Shown here: piece by piece, positions 44,880 through 53,246 of the stretch
Layout of the letters: each line of letters opens with the position of its first letter
Numbering within the stretch: the first letter of the stretch is position 1
Origin: Sphingobium sp. Ant17
GTDB lineage: Bacteria; Pseudomonadota; Alphaproteobacteria; Sphingomonadales; Sphingomonadaceae
Length of the DNA: 64,000 nt
Assembly: GCF_000588875.1 (NCBI RefSeq)
Contig: NZ_JEMV01000005.1
Coordinates: 50,833 to 114,832 of the forward strand
Direction of reading: 5' to 3'
Translations under genes and position numbers: made by a program
Notes under the pieces: generated by a model
Told to the model about the DNA's origin: nothing
The model's database searches: none
The model's input: only the letters and a program-made list of their open reading frames with translations

Positions 44880-45812
44880 ATGTCCCTGCCGTCTGCGCTC
44901 GAAGGCCGCCTGTCGCTGCCCCTGATCGGATCGCCGATGTTCATCATATCGCAGCCCGAACTGGTGATCGCCCAGTGTCGTGCTGGAATTGTCGGCGCTT
45001 TCCCTTCGCTTAACGCGCGACCTTCTGGTGTATTCGAAAGCTGGTTGCAGCGGTTGGGTACGGAACTGACGGCGGCAGATGCGCCGTTCGCGGTCAATCT
45101 GATTGTCCACAAGAGCAATAGCCGATTGGACGAAGATCTGGACCTGTGCGTCAAATATCAGGTGCCGGTCATCATCACGTCGCTCGGCGCGCAGGAGCGG
45201 GTGAATGCGGCGGTGCATAGCTATGGCGGTATCGTGCTGCACGATGTCATCAACAACCGGTTCGCAAGGAAGGCGATCGAGAAGGGCGCTGACGGCCTGA
45301 TCGCGGTCGCGGCGGGGGCAGGCGGCCATGCCGGTACGCTATCGCCCTTTGCCCTGGTGCAGGAAATCCGCGCCTGGTTCGACGGGCCGCTGGCGCTGTC
45401 GGGGTCGATCGCGACTGGACGCGCGATCGCGGCGGCGCGGATGATGGGGGCGGATCTTGGCTATATGGGGTCGCCCTTCATCGCCACGACCGAGGCCAAT
45501 GCGGAGGCGGGCTATAAGCAGATGATCGTGGACAGCAGCGCAGGCGACATCGTTTATTCCGACGTGTTCACCGGCGTCCATGGCAATTATCTGCGGCCCA
45601 GCATCGTCGCATCGGGCATGGACCCCGACAATCTGCCCAAGGCGACCGACATGGACTTTGCCAGCATGACCGGTGGCGGCAAGAAGGCGTGGCGTGACGT
45701 ATGGGGGTGTGGCCAGGGGATCGGCGCGATCGACCAGGTGCAGCCCGCCGCCGACTTCATCGCGCAGTTGAAGACGCAATATCGGTCGGCGATCGATGGT
45801 TTTACCTCATAG
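44880..45812 (+). CDS. NAD(P)H-dependent flavin oxidoreductase / nitronate monooxygenase
   Basis: A 310-residue FMN-binding TIM barrel of the 2-nitropropane dioxygenase family. LIGSPMFIISQPELVIAQCRAGIVGAFPSLNA is the N-terminal strand. AVAAGAGGHAGTLSPFALV carries the catalytic His region, LALSGSIATGRAIAAARMMGADLGYMGSPF the phosphate-binding loop. The natural substrate is unknown; nitronates or enoates are both known in the family. Confidence 0.92.
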   Translation: MSLPSALEGRLSLPLIGSPMFIISQPELVIAQCRAGIVGAFPSLNARPSGVFESWLQRLGTELTAADAPFAVNLIVHKSNSRLDEDLDLCVKYQVPVIITSLGAQERVNAAVHSYGGIVLHDVINNRFARKAIEKGADGLIAVAAGAGGHAGTLSPFALVQEIRAWFDGPLALSGSIATGRAIAAARMMGADLGYMGSPFIATTEANAEAGYKQMIVDSSAGDIVYSDVFTGVHGNYLRPSIVASGMDPDNLPKATDMDFASMTGGGKKAWRDVWGCGQGIGAIDQVQPAADFIAQLKTQYRSAIDGFTS

Positions 45813-46685
45813 GAAGGCGCGCAGCTCTTCGATGAAGCGGTTGAACTGGTCATGATGCAGCCAGTGGCCGGCATCAGGAAATTTGACCAGGCGGGCATCG
45901 GCGAAATGCGCCATCCGGCCGTCCTTTGCCGGATTGGAGGCCCAGCTATCCTGCCCCAGGCACAGGAGGGTCGGACAGGTGATGCGCGACCAGAAATCGG
46001 GCAGGTCCGCGTCCGAGCCAGCCTGCGGCGCGGCGCTGCTGAGATAAGGGTCGAACTTCCAGCTGAAGCTGCCATCCTCATTCCGGTTGACGCCATGGAT
46101 GGTGAGGTGAAGCGCCTGTTCGACCGAGAGTTGCTCGTTGCGTTCGCGCATACGGCCGATCGCGGCCTCGATCGTGGGATAGCGTCTGGGTGTGCGGCGG
46201 GCGTTGGCGCGGCGCGTGTCGATCCATTGCCGCCAGATGTCGAGGGCAGGCTCCTCGGCCTTCTCCTTCAGCCGGTCAGGCGACAGGCCAAGCCCTTCGA
46301 TCGCAACGACGCGCTGCACCTTGTCCGGGAACAGTCCGGCGTAGCGCAGGGCGATCGACCCGCCGAGCGAATGACCAACGATGGTGACGGGCGCACGATC
46401 GAGCAGATCGACGAGTTGGGCCAGGTCATAGACAAAATTAGCCATCATATAGGAGGCGTCCAGCGACCAGGCGCTATCGCCATGGCCGCGCAGGTCCGGC
46501 GCGATGACATGATAATCCTTCGCCAGCGCGCGCGCTGTCCAGTCCCAGCTGCGTCCATGATCGAAGCCGCCATGGACCAGGATCACCACCGGCGCGGCGC
46601 TATTGCCCCAATCCAGATAGTGGAGCCGGGTACGCAGCGATGTGAAGAAATGCGAAGTCGGGGTCAGGGCGGTGGGCGTGTCCAT
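45807..46685 (-). CDS. Alpha/beta hydrolase
   Basis: A 292-residue hydrolase: VILVHGGFDHGRSWDWTARALAKDYHVIAPDLRGHGDS (oxyanion region), VTIVGHSLGGSIALRYAG (nucleophile serine) and a late AGHWLHHDQF (catalytic His). The start at 46685 (MDTPTALTPTSHFF) is chosen because the open frame upstream looks non-coding. The stop overlaps the flavin oxidoreductase end by 6 nt (convergent). The substrate is unknown; esterase or epoxide hydrolase are candidates. Confidence 0.9.
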   Translation of the reverse strand: MDTPTALTPTSHFFTSLRTRLHYLDWGNSAAPVVILVHGGFDHGRSWDWTARALAKDYHVIAPDLRGHGDSAWSLDASYMMANFVYDLAQLVDLLDRAPVTIVGHSLGGSIALRYAGLFPDKVQRVVAIEGLGLSPDRLKEKAEEPALDIWRQWIDTRRANARRTPRRYPTIEAAIGRMRERNEQLSVEQALHLTIHGVNRNEDGSFSWKFDPYLSSAAPQAGSDADLPDFWSRITCPTLLCLGQDSWASNPAKDGRMAHFADARLVKFPDAGHWLHHDQFNRFIEELRAFL

Positions 46686-46833
46686 GCAGTCCTGCTGGCC
46701 GGAGGGGAAGGTTGGGCGTTTGCCACCCCCCTTTGGCGAACTCCATCCTGCTTGCAAGGGCGGAGCGACTAAACTCTTGTGATTTTCCCATGTTTCGGCG
46801 CTGTTGGTGGTAGGCCGGCCGGTTACAGATCGC

Positions 46834-48798
46834 TTATTCGCCCTCCGTCGGCGGCACGACGTGGGCAATGCGCGCAAGGGCGGCCGCGTGACCTGCCGTG
46901 GCCACGATCCGTGCCAGTTCGGCCTGACGGAAGGGTTTGTCGAGGCGGGGGCGGCGGCTGGCATGGGGCGGTAGTTCGGCAAAGCCGGTGATGATGATGA
47001 CCGGAAGTGCCGGCCGTATCCGGTCGATCGTGTCGGCAAGCTGCGCGCCCGTCATGCCCGGCATCGCATGATCCGTCACCACCAGATCCACATCCCCCTG
47101 TTCGAGCATGCGCAAGGCTTCGGCGGCGTTGCACGCTTGAAAGACGGTATGGCCCAGATCCTCCAACATGCCCGCCGTGTTCGTCAGCACCAGTGCGTCA
47201 TCGTCCACAGCGAGGATGACCAGTGGGACGCTTAGGCTATCGCTGTAATCGACGGGGGCCATGGCTTGGGCGGCGGGGCTGGCCTGCGACACCGGTAGCC
47301 AGAGCGAGACTGTCGTACCTTCGCCGGGTTCGCTGGTGATGGTGAGCGATCCGCCGCATTGCTGGACGAAGCCATGGACCATGGAGAGGCCAAGGCCCGT
47401 ACCCTTGCCAACGCCCTTCGTGGTAAAAAAGGGTTCGCGCGCGCGCTCGATCGTGGCGGCGTCCATGCCCTCGCCCTTGTCGGCGACGGTGAGTTCGACA
47501 TAGGCACCGGGCGCAAGGTCGGGTCGGTCGCCGGGCTCGATCGTCCAATTTTGTGCCGCGATGATGATGTGGCCGCCATTGGGCATGGCATCGCGCGCAT
47601 TGACCGCCAGGTTCAGGACGGCGAGTTCAAGTTGCACCGGGTCTGCATGAACGCTCGCGAGCGACAGGGGGAAGCGCGTTTCGATGTCGATGGCACCGCC
47701 CATCGTGCTTTGCAGCAGTTCGGCCATGCCGAGCACCAGCGCCACTGCATCTACGCTTTGCAGTTTCAATTCCTGCTTGCGGGCAAACGCCAACATGCGT
47801 TGCGTCAGGGTGGCACCACGTTCGGCCGCGGCCATCGCATTGTCGAGATAGCGGCTTATGTCCGCGCCGCTCGCCATGCGTTGCCGTGCCAAGTCGAGGC
47901 TGCCGACGATGACGGCGAGCAGATTGTTGAAATCATGTGCCACGCCCCCGGTCAGCTTGCCGATCGCGTCCATCTTCTGCGTCTGGATGATGGCATCACG
48001 CGCCGCGTCGAGCGCCTGCTGCGATTCGCGCCGTTCAGTCAGGTCGCGGGTGACCTTGGCAAAGCCGAGCAGGTGGCCATGCGGATCACGAATGCAATCA
48101 ATGACGACATTGGCCCAGAAGCGCGATCCATCCTTGCGGATACGCCAACCTTCCGCCTCGAACCGGCCTTCGCTTTTAGCCGTGTGCAAAGCACGCGAAG
48201 GCAGGCCCGCCATCCGATCCTCCTCGGAATAGAAGCGCGCAAAATTCTGGCCGACGATTTCCTGCGCCTTATAGCCCTTGAAGCGTTCGGCTCCCATGTT
48301 CCAGCTGGTGACGGTGCCCACCGGATCGAGCATATAGATGGCATAATCGGTGACGCTTTCCACCAGCAGGCGAAACCGCTCCTCGCTAGTGCGAAGCGCT
48401 TCCTGCGCGGCGCGGCGTTCGGTCAGGTCGCGGGTGACTTTGGCAAAGCCCAGTAGTTGGCCGTTCTGCGTGTCGCGGATCGGATCGATGACGACATTGC
48501 CCCAAAAGCGCGAGCCGTCCTTCCGGACGCGCCAGCCTTCGGCTTCGAACCGGCCGTCATGGTAGGCGGTGTATAGGGCGAGCGCGGGAATGTCCGTCGC
48601 TTGGTCCTCGGGCGTGTAGAAGCGCGAGAAATGTTGGCCGATAATCTCGTCAGCCGTATAGCCCTTGAACTGTTGCGCGCCCGCGTTCCAGCTAATCACC
48701 ACGCCGTCGATATCGAGCATGTAGATCGCATAATCCGTCACGCTCTGAACCAACAGTTCAAAGCGGTTGCCCGTATAGCCGGATAGACCCTTATTCAT
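46834..48798 (-). CDS. Hybrid PAS-PAS sensor histidine kinase with receiver
   Basis: A 654-residue soluble hybrid kinase without membrane helices. Two tandem PAS domains with PAC motifs (SVTDYAIYMLDIDGVV, ITRDLTERRA-type ends; the second is a near copy) occupy about 1-265. The HisKA domain has GVAHDFNNLLAVIVG, followed by an HATPase (GGHIIIAAQ, GKGTGLGLSMVHGFV). The C-terminal receiver is VILAVDDDALVLTNTAGML and LVVTDHAMPGMTGAQL. The PAS pair suggests light, redox or ligand sensing. No cognate regulator is adjacent. Confidence 0.93.
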   Translation of the reverse strand: MNKGLSGYTGNRFELLVQSVTDYAIYMLDIDGVVISWNAGAQQFKGYTADEIIGQHFSRFYTPEDQATDIPALALYTAYHDGRFEAEGWRVRKDGSRFWGNVVIDPIRDTQNGQLLGFAKVTRDLTERRAAQEALRTSEERFRLLVESVTDYAIYMLDPVGTVTSWNMGAERFKGYKAQEIVGQNFARFYSEEDRMAGLPSRALHTAKSEGRFEAEGWRIRKDGSRFWANVVIDCIRDPHGHLLGFAKVTRDLTERRESQQALDAARDAIIQTQKMDAIGKLTGGVAHDFNNLLAVIVGSLDLARQRMASGADISRYLDNAMAAAERGATLTQRMLAFARKQELKLQSVDAVALVLGMAELLQSTMGGAIDIETRFPLSLASVHADPVQLELAVLNLAVNARDAMPNGGHIIIAAQNWTIEPGDRPDLAPGAYVELTVADKGEGMDAATIERAREPFFTTKGVGKGTGLGLSMVHGFVQQCGGSLTITSEPGEGTTVSLWLPVSQASPAAQAMAPVDYSDSLSVPLVILAVDDDALVLTNTAGMLEDLGHTVFQACNAAEALRMLEQGDVDLVVTDHAMPGMTGAQLADTIDRIRPALPVIIITGFAELPPHASRRPRLDKPFRQAELARIVATAGHAAALARIAHVVPPTEGE

Positions 48799-48984
48799 TC
48801 CGTTCCCGATCAGGACGTCACCATGATGGCGTCATCCTTTTGCCTTCAGGCAAACGTCAAAAGCATGGTCTTCGTTCCCCATCGGTGGAAACGTGCCGCA
48901 CGCCAGCGCAACGGCTTGACTTGCGCGGTTGCTCTGCGCCACCACGCCCCGGCATTGATGGGTTTGACAGGACAGGATGTGGGC

Positions 48985-49893
48985 ATGGGCGCGGGTGTGA
49001 CGGTCACGGTGATTGGCGAAGCGATGCTCGAACTGAGCCGGGGGGCGAGCGACAGCTGGAACCTGCGTTATGGCGGGGACGTGATCAACACCGCGGTGCA
49101 TCTGGCCCGATCGGGCGACACGGTGCGGCTGGCGAGCGCGATGGGCAGCGACCCGATGAGCGCCGACCTGTGCGCGGCATGGGAAGCCGAGGGTGTGGAT
49201 ACCTCGCTGGTGCTGCGCGCTGCCGATCGGCTGCCGGGCCTCTATGCGATCGAGACCGATGCGAGCGGCGAGCGCAGCTTCCATTATTGGCGCAGCGATG
49301 CGGCGGCGCGGCGGATGTTCGTATTGCCCGGCAGCGCGGCAATGGTCGAGGCGGCGGCGCAGTCGGACTTGCTCTATTTCTCGCTGATCACACTGGCCAT
49401 CCTGCCCGATGAGGGGCGAGAGGCGTTGCTGGACCTGTGCGCGGCGGTGCGGGCACGCGGCGGCAAGGTCGCCTTCGATGGCAATTACCGCGCGCGCTTG
49501 TGGGACGATGCCGCCACTGCGCGGCACTGGCGCGACCGGGCGATCGCGCTCGCCGATATCGGCCTGCCGACTCTGGCGGACGAGGTCGAGATGGGCGAGG
49601 CGGATGATGCGCAGGATGCCGCGACCCGTTGGGGGGCAGGCGCGGGGCGGGAGATCATCGTCAAGCTGGGAGGCGATGGCTGCCTGGTCGATGGTCAGGT
49701 CGTCCCCATTCCCCGCTCGCTGGACGTGATCGATTCGAGCGGCGCGGGCGATGCCTTCAACGGCGGCTATCTGCACGCGCGACTGGGCGGCGCGACGCCA
49801 TTGGATGCTGCGCTGGCCGGGCATCGGCTGGCCGGGTGGAATATCGGCCGCCGTGGCGCGATCCCGGCAAAGGACGCCGACGCGCCTTACTAA
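48985..49893 (+). CDS. PfkB-family sugar kinase, 2-keto-3-deoxygluconate kinase-like
   Basis: A 302-residue ribokinase-fold enzyme. VTVIGEAMLELSRGASDSWNLRYGGDVINTAVHLARSG is the first PfkB signature and DVIDSSGAGDAFNGGYLHARL the second, with the catalytic Asp in GAGDAF. The GGDVINTA and YWRSDAAAR segments resemble KdgK. The start is taken at the ATG at 48985; the frame is open upstream to 48823. It is the last gene before the composition change. Confidence 0.88.
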   Translation: MGAGVTVTVIGEAMLELSRGASDSWNLRYGGDVINTAVHLARSGDTVRLASAMGSDPMSADLCAAWEAEGVDTSLVLRAADRLPGLYAIETDASGERSFHYWRSDAAARRMFVLPGSAAMVEAAAQSDLLYFSLITLAILPDEGREALLDLCAAVRARGGKVAFDGNYRARLWDDAATARHWRDRAIALADIGLPTLADEVEMGEADDAQDAATRWGAGAGREIIVKLGGDGCLVDGQVVPIPRSLDVIDSSGAGDAFNGGYLHARLGGATPLDAALAGHRLAGWNIGRRGAIPAKDADAPY

Positions 49894-50195
49894 GCTAATG
49901 GGGTGGGTGGAGCGGGTGAGGGGAACCGCGAATTACCTCGATATTCAAGGAATTTAGCCGTTTTCTTGCACATCGATTTTTAGAATACCCCCAATCATAC
50001 CCCCAATTGCTTTGGTTACGGTGAACACTGTTTAGATCCAGCAGGCCGCTACTGCCGCTCATAGTCCGACGACCAGTTATAGCCGATATTTACCCATTAG
50101 GCAGATTGACGTCGGATTTGTCTGTTATGCTACTCTTGCGTCGCAATTGACGGCTGGAGCATCACCGGGATAGCCGCCTTGTAGCCGCTAATACA
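49894..50195. other. Gene-free boundary stretch, AT-richer, with tRNA-Gly-like remnant
   Basis: No convincing gene. At 49908-49930 TGGAGCGGGTGA-GGGAA-CG resembles the reverse complement of the 3' end of alphaproteobacterial tRNA-Gly, with mismatches. TACCCCCAATCATACCCCCAA follows near 49987-50007, a pattern seen beside phage integrase genes. Base composition falls from here on. It may be a decayed attachment site. Confidence 0.5.
49908..49930 (-). other. Putative decayed attachment site (tRNA-Gly 3' end-like)
   Basis: The minus strand of this segment resembles the T-arm/acceptor/CCA end of tRNA-Gly (CGNTTCCC-TCACCCGCTCCA). The resemblance has two or more mismatches and no tRNA body is attached. 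Such fragments are left by tyrosine integrases that insert at tRNA ends. Confidence 0.4.
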
Positions 50196-50459
50196 ATGCA
50201 CGCCTTTGACGTCGACGAAGAAGACATGCGGCGGCTAAATCTACAACCCCAAGACCGCTGCTGTCTCATTGGTCTAGTTTACCCCGACGTCATTCAGTAT
50301 GCACGCTGGCGGCAAACCTCAACCGATACGAAGCCCACCGCTTGGCAAAACGATGGACTAATTGTGACTTTGGGGTTTTACCGTACAGCCGAGTGGATGC
50401 AAAAATCGTGTCTCATAGATTTGGGTCGAAGCTTTCAACCGGCCGGAAGTCAAGGATAG
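50196..50459 (+). CDS. Doubtful 87-residue hypothetical ORF
   Basis: Starts MHAFDVDEEDMRRLNLQPQDRCC and ends 6 nt before the methyltransferase start. It has no recognised domain, no signal and no clear ribosome site. The spacing to the next gene would permit coupling, but it may equally be a remnant. Kept only because the surrounding 570 nt hold nothing else. Confidence 0.25.
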   Translation: MHAFDVDEEDMRRLNLQPQDRCCLIGLVYPDVIQYARWRQTSTDTKPTAWQNDGLIVTLGFYRTAEWMQKSCLIDLGRSFQPAGSQG

Positions 50460-50465
50460 GGTGTA

Positions 50466-51218
50466 ATGTTAGACGCGAGATTCCAATGCAATTTATGCGG
50501 TGCGCACAATGTTTTCAGCCCTGATGGCGACTGGCGGGAGACGCCATCCTGTTCCACCTGCGGATCGTCCGTCAGGGTTCGGCAATTGGTCTATTGCCTG
50601 ACGACGAATCTGTTCGGATCGGCACGGTCACTGCCTGGCTTCAAAGCTAGTCAAATTCGCGGTATCGGGTTGAGCGATCCGGACATTCTTGCTGACCGAC
50701 TTGGCGTATCGTTCAATTATACTAACACTTTCTACCACACCGATCCTAGACTCGACATTTGCAATCCCGGAACAGAGTGGATTTCGACCAACGATTTCAT
50801 CATTTCCAGCGACGTGTTCGAACACGTTCCTTCACCGGTACAGCACGCATTCAATGGAGCATTCGCAGTGTTGCGTCCTGGTGGCGTAATTGTGCTGACG
50901 GTGCCCTTCGATGAACGAACCGACACCACCGAGCATTTTCCAAACGTTCGCGATTTCAAGCTGCTAGACTTCGATGCCGAATGGTTGCTCGTAGGGCGGA
51001 CAAATGCGGGCGGCTATGAATTGCACGACGGCCTGGTCTTTCATGGGGGGCCCGGAACGACGGTGGAGATGCGTTTCTTTTCGCGCCAATCCGTGATTGA
51101 GCATTTGGCGGCTGCTGGTTTCGTCGACATTTCCGTGTTCGATCAGTCGGTGCCCGCTTACGGCATTTTTCCGCCACATCATGAGGGGTTGCCGATCACC
51201 GCGCGCAAGCCGAGGTGA
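50466..51218 (+). CDS. Class I SAM methyltransferase with N-terminal zinc ribbon
   Basis: A 250-residue protein. FQCNLCGAHNVFSPD and PSCSTCGSSVRVRQLVYCL form an N-terminal zinc ribbon. A methyltransferase core follows with FIISSDVFEHVPSPVQHAFNGAF (motif IV region) and LRPGGVIVLTVPFD. Such methyltransferases are common in surface-polysaccharide clusters, where they methylate sugars. It begins the AT-richer cassette ahead of the RgpF-like gene. Confidence 0.75.
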   Translation: MLDARFQCNLCGAHNVFSPDGDWRETPSCSTCGSSVRVRQLVYCLTTNLFGSARSLPGFKASQIRGIGLSDPDILADRLGVSFNYTNTFYHTDPRLDICNPGTEWISTNDFIISSDVFEHVPSPVQHAFNGAFAVLRPGGVIVLTVPFDERTDTTEHFPNVRDFKLLDFDAEWLLVGRTNAGGYELHDGLVFHGGPGTTVEMRFFSRQSVIEHLAAAGFVDISVFDQSVPAYGIFPPHHEGLPITARKPR

Positions 51219-51341
51219 CGGCGTCATGGCTGGGGGGTGCTCCCTGCGCTTGGTTCCAGCTAATATCCCGCAGAGGCAGCGCTTGCTGCTGCACCGTACA
51301 CCATTTATAGGGTTGTACGGGCACATTGAGGCGAGTGAACA

Positions 51342-51911
51342 ATGACTGCGAAACCCATAAGGCCGCGATTTCCAATCGCATTTAGATCGTTTCACGGTGC
51401 AAGGCTAAAGTTATGGCACGTGCTCAATCTTGCGGGATCGCGGCTTGGTTTCAAAGACCAGAGCATCGCCAATGAACGGGCAGCCCAGTTTTATCTGGAC
51501 GCCCCTCCGCTTCAAAATCGCGTTGATGATTTGGAAGCGCGCTTGAGGGCCCTTACAGATGAAAAAAAGCGATTGGAAGAAAGTCTTGCCCGGCGCGATA
51601 CTGAAATTTCGGCTGTTTCAAAGCTGTTACACGCAAGTGAACTGGCTGAGCAACGACAAAAAAATGATATAGATTGGCTGGTCTCGCTCAGCGTTTTATT
51701 TCTACGTAGGCCCGCTTGGTGGTTTATGCTTATACCTCCAATACAGCGTAAGCTCTTTCACAAGAGAATACTTAGAAAAAATCTGTTTGACGCTAAGCGT
51801 TATGTTTCACGTTACCCAGACGTAGCAAATTCTGGACAGGATCCTTTATTCCATTACGTTCGTCATGGAATGCGGGAAGGGCGGGTGAATGACCTTCGTT
51901 CTCAAGAGTGA
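51342..51911 (+). CDS. Coiled-coil protein with C-terminal YPDVA/HY-G-EGR motif
   Basis: A 189-residue protein. Residues about 60-100 form a coiled coil (VDDLEARLRALTDEKKRLEESLARR). A hydrophobic patch (SLSVLFLRRPAWWFMLIPPI) follows. The C-terminal end has FDAKRYVSRYPDVANSGQDP then HYVRHGMREGR, a motif found at the ends of polysaccharide glycosyltransferase proteins. The same motif opens the next protein. Function unknown; probably a glycan-assembly accessory protein. Confidence 0.6.
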   Translation: MTAKPIRPRFPIAFRSFHGARLKLWHVLNLAGSRLGFKDQSIANERAAQFYLDAPPLQNRVDDLEARLRALTDEKKRLEESLARRDTEISAVSKLLHASELAEQRQKNDIDWLVSLSVLFLRRPAWWFMLIPPIQRKLFHKRILRKNLFDAKRYVSRYPDVANSGQDPLFHYVRHGMREGRVNDLRSQE

Positions 51912-52130
51912 GGCGGAGTAATTGCTGAATGACCGTTTTCGAACGGGTGCCGTGCCTCTGGTCGGAAAACCAATCGGCAGCACTACGCTTTAGAGCTTTG
52001 TTGTAACTTGCCGACATTCGAGCGGTCTTGTCGGCTCCACTGCATTCTTAGCCCTTACTGAGAGGGGCGATCACCCCGATGCCGCGCGAGCTTCTTCGGC
52101 TGCACGCTACTTATACAGGAGGTCTAGCTA

Positions 52131-53246
52131 ATGAAGTTGAAGTTCAGTCAAGAGCAAATAGATATTGTCAGAAAATGGAGCCAGTTCGATAGCGCTTGGT
52201 ACCGGCATGAATATCCTGACGTGAAAATATCTACTATGGATCCGGCCTACCACTATCTTTGGTTGGGACAAAGGATTGGTCGACGCCCGTCTGCTAACTT
52301 TGATGCGTTTACTGGCCGAGCGTTGAAACCTGACGAACTTCTGAATCTCATAAAAGGTCATCCAGTAAAAACTGGATACGAGCGAATTAAATTTGAGGTA
52401 GACTATAGGCGAGTGCATGGAAAGCATGCGCACGCGGACCTGATCAATTTAGGCGAGGCCGAAAATGCGCCAAAATCACAATCAATTGCTATTCAAGTGC
52501 ATGTTTATTATGCAAACTTAATTGAAGAGATAGCGATATCCTTAAACCGAATGCCAGTTAAATTTGACCTTTATATTTCGGTACCTGATGAATCAACGCG
52601 TCAAGAGGCGCTTGTCGGATTTTCTAGAATTGCAAAGTTAGATCGTGTCGACGTTCGTATTGTTCCAAACAGGGGGCGCGATATTGCGCCGTTCGTCGTA
52701 GAGTTTGGTCCGCTACTTGCCACCTACGACGTTGTAGCGCATTTGCATACCAAGAAATCTCTATACAATAAAGGGGCTACGGACGGCTGGCGTCAGTACA
52801 TCATCGATGGGCTATTTCCGTCAAAGAAGCGCATCAACTATATTTTGAATGAACTCAAGGACTCTCGCTACGGAATTATATATCCTCAAAGCTTTTATAA
52901 TTTACCCTACATGGCACATACTTGGTTAGCAAACAAAGGTGTTGCTCAGGCGTGGTCGAGTCGGTTTGGCTTAAAAAATATACCTGATAATTATTTTGAC
53001 TTTCCCGCAGGCTCGATGTTCTGGGCTCGGACAGATGCCATACTGCCGATTCTAAGCGCCGACCTCGAATGGGAGGATTTTCCCTTGGAGGAGGGTCAGA
53101 CGGATGGTACGCTAGCGCACTGCATTGAGCGCATGTTCGGCGTGGTGGCCGTTTCGCGCAATTTTAAACACGGAGTTATCGCCGATCAAGGCTGTCCTAG
53201 CCCGGAAAATTCACCTAGGGTTGGCGGATGTGGCATAACACTATGA
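52131..53246 (+). CDS. RgpF-type rhamnan/polysaccharide biosynthesis protein, 3' end altered by IS insertion
   Basis: The RgpF family domain is clear: AIQVHVYYANLIEEIAISL, VRIVPNRGRDIAPFVVEFGPLL, YDVVAHLHTKKSLYNKG and DGWRQYIIDGLFPS. The N-terminus shows FDSAWYRHEYPDVKISTMDP and HYLWLGQRIGR. The last 15 residues (after DQGCP) are read from the insertion element that begins at 53201, so the natural C-terminus is lost. RgpF proteins act in rhamnose-rich polysaccharide synthesis. Codon use is more AT-rich than in the core genes. Confidence 0.8.
   Translation: MKLKFSQEQIDIVRKWSQFDSAWYRHEYPDVKISTMDPAYHYLWLGQRIGRRPSANFDAFTGRALKPDELLNLIKGHPVKTGYERIKFEVDYRRVHGKHAHADLINLGEAENAPKSQSIAIQVHVYYANLIEEIAISLNRMPVKFDLYISVPDESTRQEALVGFSRIAKLDRVDVRIVPNRGRDIAPFVVEFGPLLATYDVVAHLHTKKSLYNKGATDGWRQYIIDGLFPSKKRINYILNELKDSRYGIIYPQSFYNLPYMAHTWLANKGVAQAWSSRFGLKNIPDNYFDFPAGSMFWARTDAILPILSADLEWEDFPLEEGQTDGTLAHCIERMFGVVAVSRNFKHGVIADQGCPSPENSPRVGGCGITL

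Noticed and set aside
47359..48456. 365-residue plus-strand frame opposite the hybrid kinase
   Set aside because: It is antisense to clear PAS, HisKA and HATPase motifs and its product has no domain.
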